64,000 nucleotides of DNA from Nocardia asteroides (GTDB lineage: Bacteria > Actinomycetota > Actinomycetes > Mycobacteriales > Mycobacteriaceae): contig NZ_LR134352.1 in NCBI RefSeq assembly GCF_900637185.1, positions 3,152,001 through 3,216,000 of the forward strand, in the 5' to 3' direction. A program made the translations under genes and the position numbers. A model generated the notes under the pieces. It was given only the letters and a program-made list of their open reading frames with translations, was not told the origin of the DNA and did no database searches. Below, one piece after another: positions 20,105 through 33,725 of this stretch; position 1 is the stretch's first letter, and each line of letters opens with the position of its first letter.

Positions 20105-20345
20105 GCCTGCTCCTTCATCATGTCGATCGTCCCCGCCCCTGCCGTCAAACATAATCCGCGTGCCGAAATAGTGGGCGCAGACCGAGAACTCGGCCACCAC
20201 GCCCCGACCCCGAGGAGGGCAGGCCGCGTCGCGGCCGTCCTGTCGGTCAGCGGTCGTCGCGTAGGCGACGAAGGAGCAAGCAACGGTCGCCGATCGACGG
20301 GACTCGAGGGGCCGCGAACTCAGGCGCGCCAGCGCTCCACTGTTT
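20105..20345. other. Divergent devR-uvrA intergenic region
   Basis: About 240 bp (320 with the uvrA promoter and leader) without a supported gene. A second weak damage-promoter-like string (CTGTCGGTC near 20229) has no -10 at the right spacing. No LexA box (GAAC-N4-GTTC) was found. Confidence 0.5.
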
Positions 20346-20368
20346 CTGTCTGTGGGTCCGCCTAGCAT
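20346..20368 (+). promoter_or_regulatory. RecA-independent DNA-damage promoter of uvrA
   Basis: CTGTCTGTG, exactly 8 bp, then TAGCAT. Seven of nine bases of TTGTCRGTG match, and both the spacing and the TAnnnT element match. The transcript would start near 20375, giving a leader of about 50 nt before GTG 20425. Confidence 0.6.
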
Positions 20369-20424
20369 GGCTGACGGGGGTTCATGTCCGGTCGGCGGAT
20401 GACGATGAAGAAGGGATTCACCAG

Positions 20425-23400
<2,976 letters not shown>

Positions 23401-23421
23401 CGGCGGATATCCTCCGGCGCG

Positions 23422-23467
23422 GGGACTTTCCGAAAACGCGACAAAGTGAAACACGTGTGGGTAGCAT
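23422..23467 (+). promoter_or_regulatory. Candidate DevR-dependent promoter of the micro-peptide genes
   Basis: The half-site GGGACTTT (23422-23429) lies just upstream of a plausible GCGACA-N18-TAGCAT promoter (TAGCAT at 23462-23467). A regulator bound at about -50 would be well placed for activation. The right half of the box is poorly conserved. Confidence 0.4.
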
Positions 23468-23586
23468 TCGCCTCACCGTTGCCGGAATACCGGAGAGTAA
23501 CGGTCAGTCGAACCGACATCCCGACGTGTCTCGCGCCAGTGGGCGGCGCGATCGCGATGTCGTGCAGTTTGAAAGGAACGTCCCCC

Positions 23587-23682
23587 ATGGATGAAGCCAC
23601 CACGGCGCTCATCGGCCAGATTCTGTCTTTCCTCAGCGGCGGCTCCTCGCTGGCCTACGAGCCCACCAAGCCGACTGTCTGA
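23587..23682 (+). CDS. Micro-peptide 1 (31 residues)
   Basis: ATG 23587 with GAAAGGAAC 8-10 nt upstream encodes MDEATTALIGQILSFLSGGS, then SLAYEPTKPTV. A hydrophobic, helix-prone first half is followed by a Gly/Ser hinge and a Pro-Thr-Val tail. It has no Cys and no signal peptide. The pattern repeats in the second peptide at 23713-23823: MD, small/Thr, AL, hydrophobic, SG.S, P.PTV. Both have the same GAAAGGAAC ribosome site and an intergenic gap of 30 nt, so they are likely tandem duplicates in one transcript. Possible roles include a membrane-active or signalling peptide; function unknown. Confidence 0.6.
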   Translation: MDEATTALIGQILSFLSGGSSLAYEPTKPTV

Positions 23683-23712
23683 CGCGGCTGAGCCGAAAGG
23701 AACACCTGAGAA

Positions 23713-23823
23713 ATGGACACCGGAAGCGCGGCGCTGTTCACCGCCCTCGCGAACATGATCACCTCCGGCTCGGCCGTGTCGGTCACCCCCGGCACCCCGC
23801 CTGCCCCGACCCCCACGGTCTGA
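23713..23823 (+). CDS. Micro-peptide 2 (36 residues)
   Basis: ATG 23713 behind GAAAGGAAC encodes MDTGSAALFTALANMITSGS, then AVSVTPGTPPAPTPTV. Its architecture is the same as the upstream 31-residue peptide, with a longer Pro-rich tail ending in the same PTV. It is followed after 39 bp by a strong terminator, which supports a real two-gene transcription unit rather than chance frames. No homologue recognised. Confidence 0.6.
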   Translation: MDTGSAALFTALANMITSGSAVSVTPGTPPAPTPTV

Positions 23824-23862
23824 GCCCGACCGGATAGCGGCCGGCGACGGCCCACCTACGCG

Positions 23863-23896
23863 AAAGATCCGCCGACGCGAGCGTCGGCGGATCTTT
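23863..23896. terminator. Hairpin terminator after the micro-peptide genes
   Basis: AAAGATCCGCCGACGC pairs perfectly with GCGTCGGCGGATCTTT, followed by TCGTCT. The A-run on the left lets it serve the convergent DUF1844 gene as well. Confidence 0.85.
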
Positions 23897-23917
23897 TCGT
23901 CTCCGGGAGGGCGGCGC

Positions 23918-24259
23918 TCAGAACACCGGGCCGGTGTACTTCTCGCCCGGCCCCGCGCCCGGGGCGTCGGGCACCGAGGAGGCTTCGCGGAAGGCGCGCT
24001 GCAAGGCCTGCAGCCCGTCGCGGATCGGGCCCGCGTGCGGGCCGAGGTACTCCACCGACGCGGTGACCAGCCCGGCCAGCGCGGTGATCACCCGGCGCGC
24101 CTCGTCGAGGTCGACGTTCGCGCCCGAGTGCGGGTCGTCCCCGGCCAGGCCCAGCTTCTCCGCGGCCGAACTCATCAGCATCACGGCGGCCCGGCTGATC
24201 ACTTCGACGGCGGGGATGTCGGCCAGGTCGCGCACGGGGGGATCGAGCTCGTCAGTCAT
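23918..24259 (-). CDS. DUF1844 family protein
   Basis: 113 residues. Short helical protein: DLADIPAVEVISRAAVMLMSSAAEKLGL followed by DLDEARRVITALAGLVTASV matches DUF1844, a conserved family usually found next to infC in actinobacteria. The role is unknown. It is divergent from the infC operon with about 390 bp between start codons. Confidence 0.85.
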   Translation of the reverse strand: MTDELDPPVRDLADIPAVEVISRAAVMLMSSAAEKLGLAGDDPHSGANVDLDEARRVITALAGLVTASVEYLGPHAGPIRDGLQALQRAFREASSVPDAPGAGPGEKYTGPVF

Positions 24260-24308
24260 GGCGACAAGGCTATAGCGGGGCCGATGAGGGTCGCTGCTGC
24301 CGGGCCGA

Positions 24309-24338
24309 TTCGGCGATAGCGGAATGCGATGCTAGACT
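24309..24338 (+). promoter_or_regulatory. Candidate infC operon promoter
   Basis: TTCGGC-N18-TAGACT (TAGACT at 24333-24338) would start transcription near 24345 and leave a leader of about 300 nt before infC. Confidence 0.45.
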
Positions 24339-24344
24339 TTTCGC

Positions 24345-24647
24345 TGACGACCGCCCCTGGTTGTGTCATGTAGACCTGGGGCAGATAAGTGGAGCCCGAC
24401 TCCCACCGTTACCGGCGAGCAATCGTACTGGACAAACGGTCCCGGTCACCCTTCCGATGTGAGGGGTTTCCCGTGTGCCTGGCACGCGGGAGTCGACACC
24501 GAGCCCTCGCGGGTTTCGGCTGTGGGCGATCGGTCGACATCGGGCCCCGTCGCGGAGAAATACCGCAACGGGGCTTTCGTGTTGAAACAGGGGTTGCAGT
24601 TATTGCGTGCGGTCGTTATGACGACACCGCTTGACCTAGGAGGCCCC
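24345..24647 (+). promoter_or_regulatory. Long infC 5' leader with terminator-like hairpin
   Basis: The approximately 300-nt stretch before infC has no supported gene. At 24544-24574 GCCCCGTCGCGG pairs with CCGCAACGGGGC (one mismatch, 7-nt loop), followed by TTTCGTGTT, an intrinsic-terminator shape about 70 nt before the start codon. In many bacteria the infC-rpmI-rplT leader is controlled by L20 or by attenuation, so this is a good candidate for such a switch. An alternative pairing partner was not established by eye. Confidence 0.5.
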
Positions 24648-25295
<648 letters not shown>

Positions 25296-25328
25296 CACCG
25301 ATTTCAAACGACACAGATAGAGGAATCC

Positions 25329-25526
25329 ATGCCGAAGAACAAGACCCACAGCGGCGCCAAGAAGCGATTCAAGGTGACCGGCAGTGGCAAGCTGCTTCGC
25401 GAGCAGGCGAACCGTCGCCACCTCCTGGAGCACAAGGCCACCCGCCGGACTCGTCGTCTGGAAGGCACGGAGTCCGTCGCTTCCGTCGACGCCCCCCGCG
25501 TGAAGCGGCTGCTCGGTCTCGCCTGA
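25329..25526 (+). CDS. rpmI: 50S ribosomal protein L35
   Basis: 65 residues: [20 protein letters not shown], then [19 protein letters not shown]. Standard length and sequence for L35. It lies between infC and rplT in the usual operon, 33 bp after infC with AGAGGA before the ATG. Confidence 0.97.
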   Translation: MPKNKTHSGAKKRFKVTGSGKLLREQANRRHLLEHKATRRTRRLEGTESVASVDAPRVKRLLGLA

Positions 25527-25627
25527 GACCGTCGCAACCTGACGATTCCGCGGCCGGGATAACCGGACGCCGGCAACTACCGAATTCGGGCGCCGCCGCG
25601 CGCCCCCAGATGATCAAGGACTGAAAA

Positions 25628-26014
25628 GTGGCACGCGTCAAAAGGGCCGTCAACGCTCAGAAGAAGCGCCGTTCCATCCTCGAGGCCTCCAAGGGCTACC
25701 GGGGCCAGCGCTCGCGCCTGTACCGCAAGGCCAAGGAACAGCAGCTCCACTCGCTGACCTACGCCTACCGCGACCGCAAGGCGCGCAAGGGTGACTTCCG
25801 CAAGCTGTGGATCGCTCGTATCAACGCCGCCGCGCGTCTGAACGACATCACCTACAACCGCTTCATCCAGGGCCTCAAGGCCGCCGGTGTCGAGGTGGAC
25901 CGCAAGATCCTGGCCGAGCTCGCCGTCTCCGACGCCGAGGCCTTCGCCGGTCTCGTCGCTGTCGCCAAGGCCGCGCTGCCCGCCGACGTCAACGCCCCGG
26001 CCACCGCTGCCTGA
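25628..26014 (+). CDS. rplT: 50S ribosomal protein L20
   Basis: 128 residues from GTG 25628 ([20 protein letters not shown]). Highly basic N-terminal helix ([15 protein letters not shown]) followed by the conserved [21 protein letters not shown]20 binds 23S rRNA early in 50S assembly and in several bacteria represses its own operon through the leader. 101 bp separate it from rpmI. Confidence 0.97.
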   Translation: MARVKRAVNAQKKRRSILEASKGYRGQRSRLYRKAKEQQLHSLTYAYRDRKARKGDFRKLWIARINAAARLNDITYNRFIQGLKAAGVEVDRKILAELAVSDAEAFAGLVAVAKAALPADVNAPATAA

Positions 26015-26016
26015 GC

Positions 26017-26847
26017 TTGACGACGCACAGCGATCTGTCGGAACGACCCGTGGACGCGCTCTCCGAGCGCAATCCGCGGGTCGTTTCCGCTGTCAAGCTC
26101 CAGCGCGCGGCGCAGCGCCGCAAGACCGGGCAGTTTCTCGCCGAGGGCGCCAACGCGGTGACCGCCGCGCTGGAGACCGGCCGCGTCCGTGAGCTGTTTT
26201 ATTCGGTCACCGGTGCCGCGCGCGAGACCGCGCTGATCGCCGGCGCCGCCGCCGACGGGGTGCGCACCACGCTGGTCAGCGACCGCGCCGCCGAGCACCT
26301 CGGCGAAACCGTCACCGCGCCCGGCCTGGTCGCGGTGTGCGACCTGGTCGACGTGGCGCTGTCGGACATCCTCGACCGGGGCCCGCGCATGCTGGCCGTC
26401 CCCGTCGAGATCGCCGAACCCGGCAACGCGGGCACCCTGATCCGGGTCGCCGACGCGGTCGGCGCCGACGGTGTGGTGCTGGCGGGCGACACCGTCGACC
26501 CGCACAACGGCAAATGCGTCCGTGCCAGCGCGGGCAGCCTGTTCCACGTCCCGATCGCGCGCAGCCGCGACGTCACCGCCACGCTGGACGCGATCTCCGC
26601 CGCTGGCGCGACGATCCTGGCCACCGCCGCCACCGGCGAGGTCGACCTGGACGCCGCCGACGAGATCCTGGCCGGGCCCGTGGCCTGGCTGTTCGGCAAC
26701 GAGGCACACGGCCTCGATCCGGCCGTGGCCGCCAGGGCCGACCATCGCATCCGCATTCCCATCCACGGCCGCGCCGAGAGCCTGAACCTGGCCGCCGCGG
26801 CGGCGATCTGCCTCTACGCCGGTTCCCGGGTGCAGCACCGGGGCTAG
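26017..26847 (+). CDS. tsnR: SpoU-type 23S rRNA methyltransferase (TsnR-like)
   Basis: 276 residues from TTG 26017, 2 nt after the rplT stop, which suggests coupling; GTG 26050 is an alternative that better matches the length of Rv1644. N-terminal substrate-binding domain AVKLQRAAQRRKTGQFLAEG, then a SPOUT knot: NAGTLIRVADAVGADGV (motif 1), WLFGNEAHGL (motif 2) and IPIHGRAESLNLAAAAAICL (motif 3), the AdoMet-binding trefoil. It would 2'-O-methylate a ribose in 23S rRNA. Fourth gene of the infC operon. Confidence 0.9.
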   Translation: MTTHSDLSERPVDALSERNPRVVSAVKLQRAAQRRKTGQFLAEGANAVTAALETGRVRELFYSVTGAARETALIAGAAADGVRTTLVSDRAAEHLGETVTAPGLVAVCDLVDVALSDILDRGPRMLAVPVEIAEPGNAGTLIRVADAVGADGVVLAGDTVDPHNGKCVRASAGSLFHVPIARSRDVTATLDAISAAGATILATAATGEVDLDAADEILAGPVAWLFGNEAHGLDPAVAARADHRIRIPIHGRAESLNLAAAAAICLYAGSRVQHRG

Positions 26848-26851
26848 CGCG

Positions 26852-27433
26852 TCAGCATTCGGGGTCGATGGTGCTGCGCAGGTCGTCGAGGATCTCGGTG
26901 GCCCAGGGGAGGGGCATCGCGGACGGGCCCGCCACCTGCATGGCGGTCATGATCGTCAGCAGCATGCCGGTGGAGACGAAGCGGCGTGCCTCGGTGACGT
27001 CGGCGCCGGTGAGCTCGCCGACCAGGCGATAGATGCGCCCGAAGCGCTCGCGCATGTGCTCGCCGATCGCGGGATCGGCGCTGGCGGAGGCGCCGTGCAG
27101 CAGGTTGAGCGGCAGTTCGCGTTCGGCGAGGAAGGTCTCGTAGGCCTGGCCGAGCGTGCGCAGGGCCTCGGCCGTGTCGGTGCCCGGCTCGATCTCCGCG
27201 CCGCGGAACACCTGCTCGATCCGCGCGCACACCTCGTGCAGTACCGCCACGAACAGTTGCTGCTTGGTGCCGAACAGCCGGATCACGTAGGGCTGGGAGA
27301 CCCCGGCCAGGCGTGCGATCTCGTCGGTTTTCGTTGCGGCGTAACCGGATTCGGCGAACGCGCGGACGGCGGCGGCGAGCACCTGGGCGCTGCGCTCCGA
27401 CGCGGTCATCCGCGTTCTGGTCGTGCCGGTCAT
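26852..27433 (-). CDS. TetR-family regulator
   Basis: 193 residues from ATG 27433. N-terminal HTH: AAVRAFAESGYAATKTDEIA, then RLAGVSQPYVIRLFGTKQQL. The C-terminal ligand domain is of the TetR_C_33-like helical type. It is divergent from the DHA2 transporter at 27539, with repeated GTTATCAGCG operator-like sequences between. It presumably represses the pump. Confidence 0.88.
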   Translation of the reverse strand: MTGTTRTRMTASERSAQVLAAAVRAFAESGYAATKTDEIARLAGVSQPYVIRLFGTKQQLFVAVLHEVCARIEQVFRGAEIEPGTDTAEALRTLGQAYETFLAERELPLNLLHGASASADPAIGEHMRERFGRIYRLVGELTGADVTEARRFVSTGMLLTIMTAMQVAGPSAMPLPWATEILDDLRSTIDPEC

Positions 27434-27465
27434 CCGGTGTCCACCTCCTCGTCGACCCCCTGCCC

Positions 27466-27520
27466 TTGACATGTTATCAGCGGATGCATAACCATGAGGC
27501 AGGAAGTTATCAGCGAATAA
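27466..27520 (+). promoter_or_regulatory. TTGACA promoter with two GTTAT/ATAAC operators
   Basis: TTGACA at 27466-27471. Two inverted repeats follow: GTTATCAGCGGATGCATAAC (27473-27492) and GTTATCAGCGAATAAC (27505-27520). The shared GTTATCAGCG is repeated directly with a 32-bp offset. They lie between the divergent TetR and MFS genes and would block the promoter when bound. Confidence 0.7.
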
Positions 27521-27538
27521 CAACTAAGGGGCTCGACC

Positions 27539-28972
27539 ATGACGCACACGCTCGAACCGGACGGGACGGAGACCGCGGCATCGCCGCCGGAGACCAGGAA
27601 ATCGACCGCGCCGGTGGGGGCCGTCATCGCCGCGGTCGCCGTGCCGATGTTCATGGTCACCCTGGACAATCTGGTGGTCACCAACGCGCTGCCGGTGATC
27701 AAGACCGAGCTGGGCGCCTCGCTGTCGGATCTGCAATGGTTCGTCAACGCCTACACGCTCTCGTTCGCGTCGCTGCTGCTCACGGCCTCGGCGCTGGGCG
27801 ATCGGCTCGGCCGTCGCCGGGTCTTCCTGGCCGGGATCGCGCTGTTCGTCGTCGCCTCGGCGGCCTGCGCCATGGCCACCGAGCCGTGGATGCTCATCGC
27901 GGCCAGGGCGGTGCAGGGCGCGGGCGGCGCGGCGGTGATGCCGCTGTCGCTGACGCTGCTGGCGGCCGCGGTGCCCGAGCGGATGCGCAGCGCGGCCATC
28001 GGCATCTGGGGCGGCATCGCCGGGCTGGGTGTCGCGGTCGGCCCGGTGGTCGGCGGCGCGGTCGTCGACGGGCTGAACTGGCAGTGGATCTTCTGGCTGA
28101 ACGTGCCGGTCGGGCTGCTGGCGCTGCCGTTCGCCGCCCGCATGCTGGCCGAGTCCTTCGGTGCGGCGCGCACGCTGGACCTGCTCGGCCTGCTGCTCTC
28201 GGCGGGCGGTGTGCTGGCCCTGGTGTGGGGCGTCATCCACGGCGCCGATGACGGCTGGACCGCGCCCGCCGTGCTCACCGCGCTGATCGGCGGCGGCCTG
28301 CTGCTCGCCGCGTTCGTGCTCTGGGAGAACCGGACCACCGACCCGATGCTCCCGCTGCACATGTTCGCCTCGCGCGGGCTGAGCCTGAGCTACCTGGTGT
28401 CGTTCGCCTTCTCCGCGGGCGTGTTCGGCGCGATCTTCCTGCTGGCCCAGTATTTCCAAGTGGTGCAAGGGTATTCACCGCTGGAGTCCGGGATCCGCAC
28501 GATGCCGTGGACGATGGTTCCGATGGTCGTCGCGCCGCTGGCCGGTCTGGTGATCGACCGGGTCGGGCCCCGGCTGCTCATCGCCGCGGGCCAGGTCTTC
28601 CTCGCGATCTCGCTGGCCTGGATGGCGCTGATCATCACCGTCGACCTGCCGTACGTGAACTTCGTCGCCCCGTTCGTCCTCGGTGGCATCGGCATGGGCC
28701 TCACCTTCGCCCCGTCCTCCACCATCGTGATGGACAGCGCCGCCCCCGACGACCAGGGCATGGCGTCCGGCATCAACAGCACCGTCCGCGAGGTCGGCGT
28801 CGCCATGGGCATCGCCATCCTGGCCTCGGTCTTCGCCTCCTACGGCGCCTACTCCGACCCCCAGTCCTACGTCGACGGCCTCGTCCCCGCCGTCTGGGTC
28901 GGCGCCGCCCTGGTCGCCGCGGCGGCCGTCATCGCCGCCTTCCTCCCCCGCCACTCCAGGCCCGCGGCCTGA
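27539..28972 (+). CDS. DHA2-family MFS multidrug transporter (14 TM)
   Basis: 477 residues, full length for EmrB/QacA-type exporters. Motifs: PMFMVTLDNLVVTNALPVIK (TM1), LGDRLGRRRVF (motif A), ARAVQGAGGAAVMPLSLTLL (motif B), GIAGLGVAVGPVVGGAVVDG (antiporter motif C) and NWQWIFWLNVPVG. Later helices include GMASGINSTVREVGVAMGIA. It extrudes drugs or lipophilic metabolites using the proton gradient; the substrate is unknown. Start ATG 27539 with AAGGGGC 6-7 nt before. Controlled by the TetR gene at 26852 through the operator pair. Confidence 0.93.
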   Translation: MTHTLEPDGTETAASPPETRKSTAPVGAVIAAVAVPMFMVTLDNLVVTNALPVIKTELGASLSDLQWFVNAYTLSFASLLLTASALGDRLGRRRVFLAGIALFVVASAACAMATEPWMLIAARAVQGAGGAAVMPLSLTLLAAAVPERMRSAAIGIWGGIAGLGVAVGPVVGGAVVDGLNWQWIFWLNVPVGLLALPFAARMLAESFGAARTLDLLGLLLSAGGVLALVWGVIHGADDGWTAPAVLTALIGGGLLLAAFVLWENRTTDPMLPLHMFASRGLSLSYLVSFAFSAGVFGAIFLLAQYFQVVQGYSPLESGIRTMPWTMVPMVVAPLAGLVIDRVGPRLLIAAGQVFLAISLAWMALIITVDLPYVNFVAPFVLGGIGMGLTFAPSSTIVMDSAAPDDQGMASGINSTVREVGVAMGIAILASVFASYGAYSDPQSYVDGLVPAVWVGAALVAAAAVIAAFLPRHSRPAA

Positions 28973-28977
28973 CCCCT

Positions 28978-29017
28978 CGACGGCGGGTCTTCCTGGTAGC
29001 AGGGAGACCCGCCGTCG
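28978..29017. terminator. Hairpin terminator after MFS gene
   Basis: CGACGGCGGGTCTTCC (28978-28993) pairs with GGGAGACCCGCCGTCG (29002-29017) with one G-T pair and an 8-nt loop. It lies between convergent genes. Confidence 0.75.
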
Positions 29018-29024
29018 CCTGCCG

Positions 29025-29582
29025 TCACGGGCTTCCCGTGGTGGAACCCTCGATCCGGCAGCGATGTCTGGTGCAGTTGAGGATGGTCGGCCAGCGGCGG
29101 ACGCGTGGGCGGGGTGGTGTGTCGTGGCTGTCCGCTCGGGGTTCTCGGCGGGGTTCGCGGGCGGCCCTGGGACGTTGGGTCACCGCGACGATCTGGAGTG
29201 GGTCGTCGTAGAGGACGATGCCCGGGGTATCGGTGTCGAGGCGTTCCCAGCCGACGCCGTGCGCGTCCAGCAGCGTGAGGTATCCGGTGACCCGGTCGAG
29301 CATCGGCAGCGCGGTCGACTTGAACCAGGCCGCCGCGCCGGGACGGCGGACGCGCGGGTGGACCCGGTAGGGGTCGACCAGGTGCGCGGCGAACCACTCG
29401 TCGCCGCTGCGGCGGAATCGTTCCTGCTCCGCGGTCAGCTGGCCGGCGGCCGACAGCCGCTCCGCCAGCACGGCGACGCCCGGATGGCGGCCGGAGCCGT
29501 CGGGGTGGATCCCCTGGAACCGGACGTACCGGCCGGGGACAGGGGGCTCGGAGCGGCCGGAGCGGACGGGCGGGCGCGTCAC
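29025..29582 (-). CDS. Conserved hypothetical protein
   Basis: 185 residues from GTG 29582. The core reads as a real folded protein: YVRFQGIHPDGSGRHPGVAV, LAERLSAAGQLTAEQERFRR, then DEWFAAHLVDPYRVHP, FKSTALPMLDRVTGYLTLLD and TPGIVLYDDPLQIVAVTQ. The C-terminal 45 residues are Arg/Pro-rich and low in complexity. I do not recognise a family. The gene starts in a GTGA overlap with the stop of a small upstream frame (29579-29788), suggesting an operon. It converges on the MFS gene. Confidence 0.6.
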   Translation of the reverse strand: MTRPPVRSGRSEPPVPGRYVRFQGIHPDGSGRHPGVAVLAERLSAAGQLTAEQERFRRSGDEWFAAHLVDPYRVHPRVRRPGAAAWFKSTALPMLDRVTGYLTLLDAHGVGWERLDTDTPGIVLYDDPLQIVAVTQRPRAAREPRREPRADSHDTPPRPRVRRWPTILNCTRHRCRIEGSTTGSP

Positions 29583-29788
29583 GCGAGCTCGTCCGGGTCC
29601 AGACGCGAGCGGTCCCGATGGTCGGGCTGCGGCGCGATGGCCTGGTCCGGTCCCAGCGGACACCGGCCCGCCGCGCGCGGGAAGGGACGACGCAGGGGGC
29701 CGCGGATACCGAGCCCGCACCGGGCCAGCCCGCTGCCCGGGCGCGTGCGGCGGCCCGGGGGCATCGAATCGCGAGTCTGTTCAGGCAT
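29579..29788 (-). CDS. Small Arg/Pro-rich hypothetical protein
   Basis: 69 residues, starting MPEQTRDSMPPGRRTRPGSG and ending RSRLDPDELA. Its stop codon overlaps the GTG of the next gene (GTGA), the main argument that it is real. Composition is biased to Arg, Pro and Gly with no recognisable domain, so it may be an open frame by chance. Confidence 0.3.
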   Translation of the reverse strand: MPEQTRDSMPPGRRTRPGSGLARCGLGIRGPLRRPFPRAAGRCPLGPDQAIAPQPDHRDRSRLDPDELA

Positions 29789-31155
<1,367 letters not shown>

Positions 31156-31173
31156 GAGAGAGCGAAAAGTCAC

Positions 31174-33675
31174 GTGCGAGTAGCGCAGTCCTGGCTGACC
31201 GAGATCCTGCAGCGCACCACCCCGGAATGGTCGGTGTCCGCCGAAGAGCTCGACGCCGGTTTCGTCCGGGTCGGCCTGGAGGTCGAGGAGGTCGACAAGC
31301 TTCAGCCGATCGGTGGTGACATCGACAAGCCGCTGGTCGTCGGCCGGGTCGCCGAGATCACCGAGCTCACCGAGTTCAAGAAGCCGATCCGCTTCTGCAA
31401 GGTCGACGTCGGTAACCCCGAACTGCAGGAAATCGTCTGCGGCGCCCGCAATTTCGCGGTCGGCGATCTGGTCGTCGTGGTGCTGCCCGGCGGTGAGCTG
31501 CCCGGCGGGTTCAAGATCTCGTCGCGCAAGACCTACGGGCACACCTCGAACGGCATGATCTGCTCGGTCGCCGAACTCGGCATCGGCAAGGATCACGACG
31601 GCATCCTGGTGCTCGAGCCCGGCTCGGCGCAGCCCGGTGACGACGCGAACGTGCTGCTGGGCACCGACGACACGATCATCGAGCTCAACATCACCCCCGA
31701 CCGCGGCTACTGCTTCTCCGTGCGCGGCCTGGCCCGCGAGCTGGCCTGCGGTTTCGACCTCGAATACGCCGACCCCGCGGTGCGCACGCTGCCCGACGGT
31801 GACGAGGTGGCGTGGCCGGTGCGGCTCGAGGCCGACTCCGAGTGCACCCGCTTCGGCGCGCGCCGGGTCACCGGGATCGACCCGAACGCGGTGAGCCCGC
31901 TGTGGCTGCAGCGCAGGCTGATGCTGTCGGGCATGCGCCCGATCTCCCCGGCCGTCGACGTGACCAACTACGTGATGCTCGAGCTGGGTCAGCCGCTGCA
32001 CGCGTTCGACGCGGCGAAGCTCAACGGCGGCTTGGTCGTTCGCTCCGCGCACAAGGGCGAGACCCTGCGCACCCTCGACGACACCGAGCGCACCCTCGAC
32101 GCCGAGGATGTGGTGATCGCCGACGATTCCGGCGTCGTCTCGCTGGCCGGTGTGATGGGCGGCGCCAGCACCGAGGTCGGTCCCGAGACCACCGACGTGG
32201 TGCTCGAGGCCGCCACCTGGAACCCGCTGCGGGTGTACCGGACCGCGCGCAGGCACAAGCTGGTCTCCGAGGCGGGCAAGCGCTACGAGCGCGTCGTCGA
32301 TCCGGAGATCAACATCGTCGCGCTGGACCGGGCGGCCACCCTGCTGGCCGAGATCACCGGCGGCACCATCGAATCCACGCTCACCGACATCCGGGTTCCG
32401 CTAGAGCCGGTCGCGCCGATCGCGATGGACATCGACCTGCCCGACCGCGTCGCCGGCGTCACCTACCCGGCGGGCACCGCCGTGCGCAGGCTCGCCCAGA
32501 TCGGCGCCGGGGTGGAGATCGAGGTCAACGACGCGGGCAAGACCCAGCTGCTGGTGACCCCGCCGAGCTGGCGTCCCGACCTGTCCCAGCCCGCCGACCT
32601 GGTGGAGGAGGTGCTGCGCCTGGAGGGTCTCGAGCAGATCCCGTCGGTGCTGCCGTCCGCACCCGCCGGCCGTGGCCTGACCGCCGCCCAGCGGCGCCGT
32701 CGCGCGGTCAGCCGGGCGCTGGCCTTCGCCGGTGCCGTCGAGGTGCCCGCGCCGGTGTTCCTGCCCGCCGGGGTGTTCGACGTGTGGGGTCTCGACGCAG
32801 ACGACGACCGCCGCGCCACCACCCGTGTGCTGAACCCGCTCGACGCCGAGCGGCCCGAGCTGGCGACCACGCTGCTGCCCGGTCTGCTGGAAGTGGCCGC
32901 CCGCAACATCTCCCGCGGCGCCCGTGATCTCACGATCTACGGCATCGCCCAGGTCGTGCGGCCCGGCGCCGAGACGCACGCGGTCGCCGCGCTGCCGGTG
33001 GACCGCAGGCCCACCGACGAGCAGATCGCGGAACTGAACGCCTCGCTGCCCGCCCAGCCGGTGCACGTGGCCGCGGTGCTCAGCGGACGCCGTGACCCGC
33101 GCGGGCCGTGGGGCCCGGGCAGGCAGGCCGAGGCCGCCGACACCTTCGCGCTGGCCGACGAGATCGCCGACGCCGCCGGGGTCACCCTCGAGCGCCGGTC
33201 GGCGGCGTACCTGCCGTGGCATCCGGGCCGCTGCGCCGAACTGGTCGTCGACGGTGTCGTGGTCGGCCATGCGGGCGAACTGCACCCCGCGGTGCTGGAG
33301 CGGGCCGGTCTGCCGCCGCGCACCTGCGCGCTGGAACTGGATCTCGACGCGTTGCCGCTGGTCGAGGCCCGTCCCGCGCCGACGGTGTCGGCGTTCCCCG
33401 CCGTGCTGCAGGACGTGTCGGTCAGCGTCGAGAAGGCGGTGCCCGCCGCGAGCGTCGAGTCGGCGCTGCGTTCCGGCGGCGGTGACCTGCTCGAGGAGAT
33501 CTCGCTGTTCGACGTCTACGAAGGCGCCCAGGCCGGTGAGGGCCGCAAGTCCCTCACCTATGCCCTGCGCTTCCGTGCCACCGACCGCACCCTGACCGAG
33601 GACGAGGCCAGTGCCGCGCGCGACGCCGCCGTCGCCTCGGCCACCGCCGCGGTCGGCGCCGAACTGCGCGGCTGA
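31174..33675 (+). CDS. pheT: Phenylalanyl-tRNA synthetase beta subunit
   Basis: 833 residues from GTG 31174 ([12 protein letters not shown]). N-terminal EMAPII-like tRNA-binding fold ([20 protein letters not shown]), then B3/B4 editing domain ([40 protein letters not shown]). The B5 DNA-binding-like domain, catalytic-like module and a C-terminal FDX-ACB anticodon-binding domain ([20 protein letters not shown]) follow. Usual family length. It ends in a strong hairpin. Confidence 0.97.
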   Translation: MRVAQSWLTEILQRTTPEWSVSAEELDAGFVRVGLEVEEVDKLQPIGGDIDKPLVVGRVAEITELTEFKKPIRFCKVDVGNPELQEIVCGARNFAVGDLVVVVLPGGELPGGFKISSRKTYGHTSNGMICSVAELGIGKDHDGILVLEPGSAQPGDDANVLLGTDDTIIELNITPDRGYCFSVRGLARELACGFDLEYADPAVRTLPDGDEVAWPVRLEADSECTRFGARRVTGIDPNAVSPLWLQRRLMLSGMRPISPAVDVTNYVMLELGQPLHAFDAAKLNGGLVVRSAHKGETLRTLDDTERTLDAEDVVIADDSGVVSLAGVMGGASTEVGPETTDVVLEAATWNPLRVYRTARRHKLVSEAGKRYERVVDPEINIVALDRAATLLAEITGGTIESTLTDIRVPLEPVAPIAMDIDLPDRVAGVTYPAGTAVRRLAQIGAGVEIEVNDAGKTQLLVTPPSWRPDLSQPADLVEEVLRLEGLEQIPSVLPSAPAGRGLTAAQRRRRAVSRALAFAGAVEVPAPVFLPAGVFDVWGLDADDDRRATTRVLNPLDAERPELATTLLPGLLEVAARNISRGARDLTIYGIAQVVRPGAETHAVAALPVDRRPTDEQIAELNASLPAQPVHVAAVLSGRRDPRGPWGPGRQAEAADTFALADEIADAAGVTLERRSAAYLPWHPGRCAELVVDGVVVGHAGELHPAVLERAGLPPRTCALELDLDALPLVEARPAPTVSAFPAVLQDVSVSVEKAVPAASVESALRSGGGDLLEEISLFDVYEGAQAGEGRKSLTYALRFRATDRTLTEDEASAARDAAVASATAAVGAELRG

Positions 33676-33685
33676 TCCAGACGAC

Positions 33686-33719
33686 CGAAGGCCGCCCGGT
33701 ATCGACCGGGCGGCCTTCG
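33686..33719. terminator. Bidirectional terminator after pheT
   Basis: CGAAGGCCGCCCGGT pairs perfectly with ACCGGGCGGCCTTCG around a 4-nt loop. It lies between convergent pheT and the phosphatase gene. Confidence 0.85.
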
Positions 33720-33725
33720 TCGTTG

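Noticed and set aside
20105..20424. LexA box for uvrA
   Set aside because: No GAAC-N4-GTTC sequence; the damage-promoter motif explains the region better.
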